From SURF-32 sp964648365 (GTDB lineage: Bacteria; Planctomycetota; Phycisphaerae; UBA1845): 5,687 nucleotides of DNA. Positions within the stretch are counted from its first letter, which is position 1, and the number at the start of each line of letters is the position of its first letter. Below, one piece after another: positions 1 to 5,687 of this stretch. Where the stretch lies: positions 1 to 5,687 of the forward strand of contig CAZYLK010000270.1 of the NCBI GenBank assembly GCA_964648365.1, in the 5' to 3' direction. The notes beneath the pieces are model-generated. The model was not told the origin of the DNA, did no database searches, and saw only the letters and a program-made list of their open reading frames with translations. The position numbers were made by a program, and so were the translations under genes.

Positions 1-77
1 GCGGAATCCACCAGCGCTCGGACTACGGTGCGGCGCGCCGTCTCATCAGCAGGGGGCAGTCGCTCGTCCATGTTCAC
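1..77 (-). CDS. 5' end of a gene downstream of the ECF sigma factor (truncated by window edge)
   Basis: The minus strand is open from the sigma-factor stop to the left edge. The best start is GTG at 77-75, because a GGAGG (plus-strand positions 86-90) lies 8 bases upstream of it. An ATG at 71-69 in the same frame is an alternative. A third in-frame candidate is the ATG at 131-129, which overlaps the sigma stop by one base (TGATG) but has no visible Shine-Dalgarno sequence. From the ATG at 71 the visible protein begins MDERLPPADETARRTVV and continues hydrophilic and charged to the edge; there is no signal peptide or membrane segment. About 25 residues are too few to identify a family. In Planctomycetota, genes downstream of ECF sigma factors of this type are often serine/threonine protein kinases, sometimes with repeat domains, so that is the leading guess from context only. 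The gene probably shares a transcript with the sigma factor. Confidence 0.5.
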   Translation of the reverse strand, partial: MNMDERLPPADETARRTVVRALVDS

Positions 78-85
78 CGCGTGGT

Positions 86-90
86 CCTCC
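86..90 (-). promoter_or_regulatory. Shine-Dalgarno sequence for the truncated left-edge gene
   Basis: The minus strand reads GGAGG here, 8 bases before the GTG at 77-75 and 14 bases before the ATG at 71-69. The spacing favours the GTG start. It lies in the short gap after the sigma-factor stop, so the downstream gene appears to be independently translated within a shared transcript. Confidence 0.5.
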
Positions 91-130
91 AATGAGCCGA
101 GCGAGCACTGCCCGGTGTGTGTCACGCGCA

Positions 131-742
131 TCAGAGATAACGCGACTGCGAGCCGAGGACCTCGCCGAGACACTCGCGTGCCCGTGCGAGGAGCATGCGC
201 ACCGCGCCGTGGGAGCGGCCCATGCGGTCCGCGACCTCCGGCGCGGAGAGACCGCCGAGTTCGTAAAGCCGCAGCACCTGTTCGTAGTCGGGCGGCAGCT
301 TTCGCAGCGCGTCGTCGATGATGGACTTCAACTCGGCGCGGCCGGCCGCGCGGCTGACGGTGGTATCGGCGCCCGGAATCCCATCCAGCAGCATGGTGTA
401 GGAATCGTCGGCGGGGCCGGGGGCGGCGCGCCGCAACGGCGAGGGACGTTTCTCCCGATCGAGCAGGCGAATGGCGTCGCGGAGGTTGTTGTCGCTGATG
501 CGGCGGAGCCAACTGAGGAAAGAGCCCGGTGCGGCGGGAACGAAGGAGCGGATGCGAAGGAAGGCCTCGAGAAAGGTGACCTGGAGCACATCCTCGGCGG
601 CTATGAGGCCGCGATACGGGGCGCCGATGCGCGCTTGAAGTTCGGCGTGCAACTGGATGCCGACATGTTCGAGCAGCTCGCTGAGGGCCGCTTCGTCGCC
701 GCCAATGGCACGTGCCAGGAGTTGATCGTCTGATTCGTCCAC
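131..742 (-). CDS. ECF-family RNA polymerase sigma-70 factor, planctomycete type
   Basis: This encodes a sigma factor of about 203 residues that would direct core RNA polymerase to a specific promoter set in the cytoplasm. The order is that of the ECF family. A sigma-2 region covers roughly residues 4-96, with the AAEDVLQVTFLEAF helix and the region 2.3-2.4 segment SFLSWLRRISDNNLRDA, then a variable proline-rich linker. A sigma-4 region follows at about 145-196, with LPPDYEQVLRLYELGGLS and the helix-turn-helix segment APEVADRMGRSHGAVRMLLA. Region 3 is absent, as expected for ECF factors. The sequence resembles the planctomycete-specific sigma subfamily 1 (TIGR02984), by recollection of the family only. 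The GTG at 742-740 is preferred because GGAG lies 6 bases upstream; a TTG at 754-752 would add four residues but has poor spacing. No anti-sigma gene is visible; the next gene on the strand is cut by the window edge. It is divergent from the secreted-protein gene at 930. Confidence 0.93.
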   Translation of the reverse strand: MDESDDQLLARAIGGDEAALSELLEHVGIQLHAELQARIGAPYRGLIAAEDVLQVTFLEAFLRIRSFVPAAPGSFLSWLRRISDNNLRDAIRLLDREKRPSPLRRAAPGPADDSYTMLLDGIPGADTTVSRAAGRAELKSIIDDALRKLPPDYEQVLRLYELGGLSAPEVADRMGRSHGAVRMLLARARECLGEVLGSQSRYL

Positions 743-748
743 GAAGTG

Positions 749-752
749 CTCC
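749..752 (-). promoter_or_regulatory. Shine-Dalgarno sequence deciding the sigma-factor start
   Basis: The minus strand reads GGAG here, followed by six bases and then GTG (742-740). The alternative TTG start at 754-752 overlaps this site, and the purine-rich AGAGGG before it sits only about two bases away, too close for normal initiation. Confidence 0.5.
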
Positions 753-769
753 AAGACCCTCTGGGCACC

Positions 770-775
770 ATTCTA
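770..775 (-). promoter_or_regulatory. Possible -10 element (TAGAAT) for the sigma-factor gene
   Basis: The minus strand reads TAGAAT, a five-of-six match to the housekeeping -10 consensus, in an otherwise very GC-rich region. It would place the transcription start near 763, leaving a short leader of about 20 bases that contains the GGAG ribosome site. No convincing -35 box is found 16-18 bases upstream, where the sequence around the run of six T is GGCCTT-like. This is therefore a weak call. Confidence 0.3.
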
Positions 776-919
776 CCCGCGGGGACCGAAAAAAGGCCTG
801 GCGGCGCGTGACAGTTCGGCTCAAGGTGACGCTGGGCCCAAAGCGGCGTCCGCGAACTCCCGGGGCGGGAACTCGTCGGCGGGGCCGGCCAGCGCGGTTG
901 CGCGGTCTTGACGAAGAAC

Positions 920-923
920 GGAG
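920..923 (+). promoter_or_regulatory. Shine-Dalgarno sequence of the secreted-protein gene
   Basis: GGAG lies six bases before the ATG at 930. A second in-frame ATG at 939 is too far for this site, so the first ATG is favoured. Confidence 0.5.
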
Positions 924-929
924 CGAAAC

Positions 930-1877
930 ATGCGACGAATGAACAGGACGAATGGGAAACTGGCAGGGTGCGTTCTCCAGACGTGCGCGGTTGCAGTGAT
1001 GGCGGCCGGAGGCACGACCGAAGCGCGCGGTGCGGTCATTGCCGAGGATGATTTCAGCTACCCCGACGGCGACCTGTGGGGAAGCAACGGAGGATCGGGC
1101 TGGTCGTCTCCGTGGGGAAGTACGGCCATCAATGTGACGGGCGCGGAGGCGATCGGTGCCAATACGGTGACCAATCCCAAGTACGGCTCGCGGAACTTCG
1201 ACAATCCGGAAACGACGGGAGAACTGTTCGTGGCCTGCGACGTGCGGACGCCGGCAGCGTTTGAGGTGGACGACTATATCGTGGTGGCCGCGCAGTCGGG
1301 GGTCAACGTGCAGAACCTGGTGTTCGGAAAAGTGCCGGGAAGCAACGAGTTTCAGGTAGGCAATGGGGGGCTGACGTCGACCGGGATCCTGATGGAGCCC
1401 AACACGACATACCGTCTGATCGGTTCGTACGATGCACCCGAGAACGTGTTGAGCCTGTGGGTGAATCCGGACGCGTCAGACTACTACGATCCGGTCACGG
1501 CGATGAGCAGCGCCGACGCGTGGCGGATCGAGCTGGTGGCGTTTCACATGTCGCGCGTGGTGTTTGCCACGAATACGGCAGTCGGGTTTGCCATCGACAA
1601 CATCGTCGTCAGCAACACGCCCGAAGGAGTTGGATTGGCAACGCAGGCACCGGCGTGCGGCTGCGGGGATCTGGACGGGAGCGGGCTTGTCGACCTGCTG
1701 GACTTCACGACGCTGGCCACCTGCTTTGGACTGTCGTCGCCATCGGCGGATTGCGCGGCTGAGGCTTACATTTGTGCGGATCTCGATGGTGATGGAGCGA
1801 TCACACTGAACGACTTCTCGAGGTTCAGCACGGCGTTCGGGCTGGCGCCCGTGGGATCCCCGCCGAACTGTCTGTGA
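930..1877 (+). CDS. Secreted protein with C-terminal dockerin-like calcium-binding domain
   Basis: This is a 315-residue exported protein of unknown exact function. The N-terminus has a basic segment (RRMNRTNGK), a hydrophobic core at about residues 11-28 and a likely signal-peptidase site near ARGA at 32-35. Residues about 36-230 are rich in glycine, serine, asparagine and alternating hydrophobic positions, and end in FAIDNIVVSNTPEG. This is the look of a LamG/concanavalin-like beta-sandwich common in planctomycete extracellular proteins; the fold is inferred. Residues 243-315 hold two dockerin-like EF-hand loops, D247-L-D249-G-S251 to D258 and D284-L-D286-G-D288 to D295, each followed by a short helix (DFTTLATCFGL and DFSRFSTAFGL). 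Six cysteines (243, 245, 265, 275, 282, 314) flank them and could form disulfides outside the cell. GGAG at 920-923, six bases upstream, supports the ATG at 930. The likely role is cell-surface or extracellular binding or assembly. No catalytic motif is seen. Confidence 0.85.
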   Translation: MRRMNRTNGKLAGCVLQTCAVAVMAAGGTTEARGAVIAEDDFSYPDGDLWGSNGGSGWSSPWGSTAINVTGAEAIGANTVTNPKYGSRNFDNPETTGELFVACDVRTPAAFEVDDYIVVAAQSGVNVQNLVFGKVPGSNEFQVGNGGLTSTGILMEPNTTYRLIGSYDAPENVLSLWVNPDASDYYDPVTAMSSADAWRIELVAFHMSRVVFATNTAVGFAIDNIVVSNTPEGVGLATQAPACGCGDLDGSGLVDLLDFTTLATCFGLSSPSADCAAEAYICADLDGDGAITLNDFSRFSTAFGLAPVGSPPNCL

Positions 1878-1912
1878 GCGGGATGAATTGCGGTAGCCAA
1901 ACGCATACCCCG

Positions 1913-1917
1913 AAGGG
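1913..1917 (+). promoter_or_regulatory. Shine-Dalgarno sequence deciding the membrane-protein start
   Basis: AAGGG lies seven bases before the ATG at 1925. The frame is open back to a GTG at 1874, which overlaps the upstream stop codon. However, the extra 17 residues would be polar and would precede the first membrane segment, and that GTG has no ribosome site of its own. Confidence 0.5.
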
Positions 1918-1924
1918 ACAGGGC

Positions 1925-2767
1925 ATGAGTGCTACTGCCCAGCGCGTGAGCTACGCGTTTCTGTGTATCGTTCCGATTCTTGCCGCCGGTCTCACGGCGG
2001 TACGCCCTCTCCGGGTGCCGTATGTCTATTCGTCGGTTGGTGTGGCGCATTTTGCGGCAATCTGCGTAGCAGCTTGGACGTTGGGCGCGAAAACGATTCG
2101 AGCGGGCGCAGACGATCGACGCAGGCTCGGGGTGATTTCGGTAATGCTGCTGGTTCCATTCGCGCTGTTTGCCCTATTATGGGTTGGAATTGGCACGCCT
2201 TGGGACGCAACTCCGATAGAGAATCGGATGCGCTATCTCGTACTTCTCAATGGTTCCGTGGCCGTGGCGGGCGCTTTCGTCCTGTTGAAGGATGTGCTCG
2301 GTGAGGCCGGCGAACGCTTCTACTCCACGATTGGGTTCACTACAAACATCTTTGCCGGCGCGGCCTACGTTGTCTGGTTGTGCTTCCAAGTCGGCATCTA
2401 CGATGTCAAAGTGCGCGACCAACAGGTGCCTCCTGCCATCGTCTCGATGAGCGACATGTTCGACATCCTCCTTTTCGTTGCGTGCATTCTCACGTACCTC
2501 ACGACGGCCGCCTTTGCGGCTTCGCTGGGGCGAGTTCGTTGGCTGAGGCGCGGCGCGACTCGCGCGTACCTTGCAGTGAGCCTCACGGCCACGTTCCTGG
2601 TGATCACTCGGGGATTGTCATTCCCAGATCCCACGGCTGGTCCTTCTCCCTGGTACACGCGTCCGGGGTTCGTTGCGGGAATCCCAGCGGTCCCCTGGAT
2701 CATGCCGTTCCTGTTGGGTGTTGTTTTGTTGCGCCGTGCTGGACGGGAAGCGCGATCCAGTGCATGA
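1925..2767 (+). CDS. Polytopic membrane protein of unknown function, about eight membrane segments
   Basis: This is a 280-residue protein that I do not recognise as a named family. Hydrophobic stretches suggest about eight membrane helices, near residues 10-28, 34-54, 68-88, 105-122, 136-157, 178-200, 213-230 and 249-270. Basic loops after several of them (ADDRRRLG at 62-69, GRVRWLRRGATR at 202-213 and the RRAGREARSSA tail) suggest cytoplasmic positions by the positive-inside rule. No catalytic signature, ATP-binding motif or conserved metal cluster is apparent. It begins 47 bases after the secreted-protein gene on the same strand and may share its transcript. Its codons end in A or T more often than in polA: about 11 of the first 30, against about 2 of 30 in a sampled stretch of polA near 4560-4650. 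It may therefore be a faster-evolving or more recently gained accessory gene. A GTG start at 1874 (297 residues) is possible but less likely. Confidence 0.75.
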   Translation: MSATAQRVSYAFLCIVPILAAGLTAVRPLRVPYVYSSVGVAHFAAICVAAWTLGAKTIRAGADDRRRLGVISVMLLVPFALFALLWVGIGTPWDATPIENRMRYLVLLNGSVAVAGAFVLLKDVLGEAGERFYSTIGFTTNIFAGAAYVVWLCFQVGIYDVKVRDQQVPPAIVSMSDMFDILLFVACILTYLTTAAFAASLGRVRWLRRGATRAYLAVSLTATFLVITRGLSFPDPTAGPSPWYTRPGFVAGIPAVPWIMPFLLGVVLLRRAGREARSSA

Positions 2768-2800
2768 AATGACCGTATGAGGTGCTTGCGCTGGATTGCC

Positions 2801-2829
2801 TTGACCCCCCCTGCTCGCATCCCTAAGCT
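2801..2829 (+). promoter_or_regulatory. Putative sigma-70-type promoter for polA, positioned for a leaderless mRNA
   Basis: TTGACC (2801-2806) matches five of six bases of the -35 consensus. After exactly 17 bases comes TAAGCT (2824-2829), which keeps the three most conserved -10 positions (T1, A2 and T6). A start about seven bases beyond the -10 box falls at about 2836, the first base of the polA GTG. No Shine-Dalgarno sequence is visible between the -10 box and the GTG, consistent with a leaderless transcript. The promoter lies in the 68-base gap after the membrane-protein gene. Confidence 0.55.
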
Positions 2830-2835
2830 GCGCGC

Positions 2836-5592
2836 GTGGGCGAGACGCTGTATCTTCTCGACGGCCATGCGCAGATTTTTCGCGCCTATTACGCGCCGTT
2901 TCCGCCGCTGACCTCGCCGGCCGGGGAGCCGACAAAGGCGGTGCACGTCTTCTTTCAGATGCTGCTGACGCTGGCGCGCGACAAAAAGCCGGACTATCTG
3001 GCGGTGACGCTGGATACCGACGACCGAACAGTATTCCGCACGGAGATTTACCCCAAGTACAAGGCGAACCGGGACGAAACGCCGGAGGACCTGATTCCGC
3101 AGATGCGGCGGATCGTGCAGGTGCTGGAGGCGGCGCGGATTCCGATCCTGCAGCTCAGCGGCTTCGAGGCGGACGACATCATGGCCACGGTGTGCGAACG
3201 GCTTGCCGGGCGGGACGTCGAGGTCTTTCTGGTCAGCAAGGACAAGGACCTCGAGCAGTTGTTGCGGCCGGGCGTGGCACTGTATGACCCCGGCAAAGAC
3301 AGCGTGCTGACGGCCGAGGGGCTGGTGGAGGCCAAAGGGTACCCGCCGGAGAAGAGCATCGAAGTGCAGACGCTGATCGGTGACAGCATCGACAACATTC
3401 CGGGGGTCGTCGGTGTCGGGCCGAAGAAGGCGGCACAGTTGATCGCCAGATACGGCACGGCTGAGGCGGTCGTCGAACATGCGGATGAGCTGACACCGAA
3501 GATGCGGGAGAACGTGCTGGCAATTCGGGACCAAATGGCGCTAACGCGGCGGCTGGTGACGCTGCGGCGCGACGTGCCGATCGCGGTGGAACTCGACGCC
3601 TGGCGGTTTTCGGGTTTTCGCAGCAGTGATGTCGTACCGATTTTTCGGGAGCTTGGCTTTTCGAGGCTGACGGAGCAATACGCGGCGGCGGCGAGCCCCG
3701 ACGATGCGGTCGATGAGACAGGCGCTGCTTCGCAGGCCGCGACCGTACCCGAGACGCTTCTGCCACCGCCGTCAGATCCCGCCAAGACGGCTGAGCGGTA
3801 TCGGCTGGTCGACACGCCGCAGAAACTCGCCGACTTCGCCCGCGACCTGCGCCGGCAGAAGAGATTCGCCTTCGACACCGAGACCACCGGGCTGAATCCG
3901 GTCTCGTCGGATCTCGTGGGGTTGTCGTTCTCCTGGCAGGCGGGGAGCGGCTACTACCTGCCGGTGCGCAGCATGTTCGGCAGTGTGCTGGCGCTGGACG
4001 ACATTCGCCGGGAGATCGGACCGGTACTGGGCGACCCGGAGGCAGAGAAAATCGGTCAGAACGTCAAGTACGATCTGCTGGCGCTGCGGGCGGCAGGGAT
4101 CGCGGTGCGCGGCGTGACGTTCGACTGCATGATCGCGTCGTTCGTGCTGGACTCGACGCGGCGGTCGCACGGGATGGACTTTCTGGCGGAGTCGCTGCTG
4201 GGGTACAAGCCGATTCCGATCACGGACCTGATTGGCCGGGGCAGCGATCAGATCACTCTGGATCAGGTTGACGTGAACCGCGTCTGCGAATACGCGGCGG
4301 AAGACGCGGACGTAACGTGGCGACTGTGGGAGGTGCTGAGGCCGCAGATCGACGCAGCGCCGTCGTGCAGGTTGTTCCATGAAACCGAGATGCCGCTGGT
4401 CGAGGTGCTGGCGGAAATGGAGTGGAACGGCGTTTCGCTGGACACAAAGCTGCTGGGGGAGATGAGCCGGGAGCTGACGAGCCGGATGATGGAACTGACG
4501 CGGCGGGTGCACGAGGCAGCGGGCCGGCCGTTCAACATCGACTCGCCCAAACAGCTCGGGGAGGTGCTGTTCGACGAGTTGAAGTTCCGGGTGATCCACA
4601 AGACGAAGACGGCACGCAGCACGGACGCCGAAACGCTGGAGACGCTGGCGGCGGAGACGGACCACCCGCTGCCGGGCCTGGTTCTCGAGTATCGCGAGTT
4701 GACGAAGCTGAAGAGCACGTACATCGACGCGCTGCCGACGTTCATCAATGCGCGGACAGGGCGGGTGCACGCCTCGTTTCATCAGACCGGCGCGGTGACG
4801 GGGCGGCTGTCGTCTAGCGACCCGAACCTGCAGAACATTCCGATCCGGACGGAACTGGGGCGGCGAATTCGCAAGGCGTTCGTACCGGGCTCGGCGGAAC
4901 AGGTGCTGCTGGCCGCGGACTACTCGCAGGTCGAGCTGCGGATTCTGGCACACTTCAGCGAGGACGAGGCGCTGCGCGCGGCGTTCGCAGAAGATCAGGA
5001 CATCCATCGGTTCGTGGCGGGGCAGGTGTTCGGGGTGCGGACCGAGGACGTGACGGCCGAGCAGCGTTCGCGGGCGAAGGCGGTGAACTTCGGCATTGTG
5101 TATGGGCAGACGGCGTACGGCCTGTCGAGGCAGACCGGCATGCCCGTTGGCGAGGCGCAGGGATTCATCGACACATACTTTCGGCGCTACCCGGGTATCC
5201 AGCGATTCATCCGGGCGACGATCGAGCAGGCGCGGCGCGATAACTACGTGGAGACGATTCTGGGGAGGCGGCGGGCGATCGAGGGGCTGCACTCGCGGAA
5301 CAAGCAGCTCGCGGCGCAGGCGGAGAGGTTTGCGGTGAACACGGTGATCCAGGGGTCGGCGGCGGACCTGATCAAGCGGAGCATGATCCACATTCACCGC
5401 CGCATTCAGCGCGAACAGCGGCCGACAAAGATGCTGATTCAGGTACACGACGAGCTGGTGTTCGAGGTGCTGCGCAAGCACGCCGAGGCGGAAGCGGAGA
5501 TGATCCGCGGGGAGATGGTCAGCGCGCTGCCGCTGTCGGTACCGCTGAAGGTCGATCTGAAGTGGGGCGACAACTGGTATGAAGTGAAGTAG
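2836..5592 (+). CDS. polA: DNA polymerase I (5' nuclease, proofreading exonuclease and polymerase)
   Basis: This is a full-length family A DNA polymerase of 918 residues, close to the 928 of E. coli Pol I. It fills gaps in repair and removes Okazaki primers. The 5' nuclease domain (about 1-280) keeps its metal-binding acidic residues: D9 in LLDGHA, D60, E111-A-D113-D114, D136 and D138 in SKDKD, and D183/D186 in GDSIDNIPG with the helix-hairpin-helix GVVGVGPKKAA. A low-complexity linker lies at about 281-320. The 3'-5' exonuclease (about 325-510) retains D347 and E349 (DTET), N409-V-K-Y-D413 and Y486-xxx-D490, so proofreading should be active. The polymerase domain (about 530-918) has TGRLSSSDPNLQNIPIR, motif A with D695 (AADYSQVELR), motif B with R744, K748, F752 and Y756, and motif C H871-D872-E873. 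GTG at 2836 is the first start after an in-frame TAA at 2824-2826. The gene appears to be transcribed from its own promoter. Confidence 0.98.
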   Translation: MGETLYLLDGHAQIFRAYYAPFPPLTSPAGEPTKAVHVFFQMLLTLARDKKPDYLAVTLDTDDRTVFRTEIYPKYKANRDETPEDLIPQMRRIVQVLEAARIPILQLSGFEADDIMATVCERLAGRDVEVFLVSKDKDLEQLLRPGVALYDPGKDSVLTAEGLVEAKGYPPEKSIEVQTLIGDSIDNIPGVVGVGPKKAAQLIARYGTAEAVVEHADELTPKMRENVLAIRDQMALTRRLVTLRRDVPIAVELDAWRFSGFRSSDVVPIFRELGFSRLTEQYAAAASPDDAVDETGAASQAATVPETLLPPPSDPAKTAERYRLVDTPQKLADFARDLRRQKRFAFDTETTGLNPVSSDLVGLSFSWQAGSGYYLPVRSMFGSVLALDDIRREIGPVLGDPEAEKIGQNVKYDLLALRAAGIAVRGVTFDCMIASFVLDSTRRSHGMDFLAESLLGYKPIPITDLIGRGSDQITLDQVDVNRVCEYAAEDADVTWRLWEVLRPQIDAAPSCRLFHETEMPLVEVLAEMEWNGVSLDTKLLGEMSRELTSRMMELTRRVHEAAGRPFNIDSPKQLGEVLFDELKFRVIHKTKTARSTDAETLETLAAETDHPLPGLVLEYRELTKLKSTYIDALPTFINARTGRVHASFHQTGAVTGRLSSSDPNLQNIPIRTELGRRIRKAFVPGSAEQVLLAADYSQVELRILAHFSEDEALRAAFAEDQDIHRFVAGQVFGVRTEDVTAEQRSRAKAVNFGIVYGQTAYGLSRQTGMPVGEAQGFIDTYFRRYPGIQRFIRATIEQARRDNYVETILGRRRAIEGLHSRNKQLAAQAERFAVNTVIQGSAADLIKRSMIHIHRRIQREQRPTKMLIQVHDELVFEVLRKHAEAEAEMIRGEMVSALPLSVPLKVDLKWGDNWYEVK

Positions 5593-5618
5593 CCGCGGAG
5601 CGATCACCCCGCGGCTGC
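5589..5618 (+). terminator. Hairpin at the polA 3' end, possible (bidirectional) terminator
   Basis: AGCCGCGG (5591-5598) pairs perfectly with CCGCGGCT (5609-5616) around a 10-base loop. The stem can be extended by a U-G and a G-C pair to 5589 and 5618. It begins within the polA stop codon. There is no clean T-tract after it, only TTCTGCTTCTG from about 5628, so it may be a non-canonical terminator or a 3'-end stabiliser. It also sits just beyond a possible convergent minus-strand stop at 5622-5620. Confidence 0.45.
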
Positions 5619-5619
5619 G

Positions 5620-5687
5620 TCACGGCTTCTGCTTCTGAATCATGCGCTTCCCGCGCGCGGCACCCGTTATTCGATGTGGGCGGTAAC
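5620..5687 (-). CDS. Possible 3' end of a convergent gene (truncated by window edge)
   Basis: On the minus strand one frame is open from the right edge to a TGA at 5622-5620, giving 21 visible residues ending RGKRMIQKQKP. The lysine- and arginine-rich tail is plausible for a real protein C-terminus, and the stop lies 28 bases past the polA stop with a strong hairpin between, as is usual for convergent genes. The stretch is too short to assign a family, and chance openness in GC-rich DNA cannot be excluded. A plus-strand ATG near 5642 stops after 14 codons, so no plus-strand gene competes here. Confidence 0.3.
   Translation of the reverse strand, partial: YRPHRITGAARGKRMIQKQKP

Noticed and set aside
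92..733. Plus-strand open frame of 213 codons opposite the sigma factor
   Set aside because: The minus-strand frame has clear sigma-2 and sigma-4 motifs. The plus-strand translation is glycine- and alanine-rich without motifs.
854..874. Direct repeat GAACTC (854-859 and 869-874) upstream of the secreted-protein gene, resembling an ECF -35 box (GGAAC)
   Set aside because: No matching -10 box is found at 16-17 bases after either copy, and a six-base repeat in this region can occur by chance.
908..913. TTGACG as a -35 box for the secreted-protein gene
   Set aside because: The matching -10 position would fall inside the coding region after the ATG at 930, where no TANNNT is present, and the gene has a good ribosome site in its leader.
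960..971. LAGC lipobox-like motif (residues 11-14) in the secreted protein
   Set aside because: The cysteine is at the beginning of the hydrophobic core, not at its end, so lipoprotein signal peptidase would have no preceding hydrophobic segment. An ordinary signal peptide fits better.
1838..1851. Small CGGGC-TGGC-GCCCG hairpin near the end of the secreted-protein gene
   Set aside because: It is only five base pairs, lies inside the coding sequence and has no T-tract, so it is not a credible terminator.
2398..3534. Minus-strand open frame of 378 codons across the membrane-gene end and the polA start
   Set aside because: It spans two well-supported plus-strand genes and the polA promoter, and its composition is that of a shadow frame with no recognisable domain.
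3772..5607. Long minus-strand open frame (611 codons) opposite polA
   Set aside because: It lies antisense to the conserved polA exonuclease and polymerase domains. Its protein is arginine-, histidine-, leucine- and proline-rich low-complexity sequence, typical of a mirror frame in GC-rich DNA.

Overview
The window looks like chromosomal DNA of a GC-rich member of the Planctomycetota, perhaps Phycisphaerae-like. This is inferred from three things: an ECF sigma factor of the planctomycete type, a secreted protein with a cysteine-bearing dockerin-like tail of the kind common in planctomycete genomes, and a PolA with planctomycete-like sequence. No rRNA, tRNA, CRISPR array, insertion sequence or phage gene was seen.

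Layout. On the minus strand at the left are an ECF sigma factor gene (742 to 131) and, just downstream of it, the first codons of another gene that runs off the left edge (from about 77 down to 1). A 187-base divergent intergenic region (743-929) follows. On the plus strand come a secreted protein with a C-terminal dockerin-like calcium-binding module (930-1877), a polytopic membrane protein of unknown function (1925-2767), and a full-length three-domain DNA polymerase I, polA (2836-5592). polA ends in a strong hairpin. Beyond it the minus strand carries a short open frame that may be the 3' end of a convergent gene.

How the genes relate. The sigma factor and the truncated gene are probably one transcript, because the spacing is short and the downstream start has a good Shine-Dalgarno sequence. 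The secreted protein and the membrane protein lie 47 bases apart on the same strand and could be cotranscribed, but the membrane gene uses visibly more A/T-ending codons, which hints at a different history. polA seems to have its own promoter. A TTGACC / 17 bases / TAAGCT element places the expected transcription start at or next to the GTG start codon, and no Shine-Dalgarno sequence is visible, so polA may be translated from a leaderless mRNA.

No clearly new multi-gene system is visible. The most useful leads are the possible leaderless polA, the uncharacterised membrane protein next to the dockerin-like secreted protein, and the sigma factor with its truncated partner.
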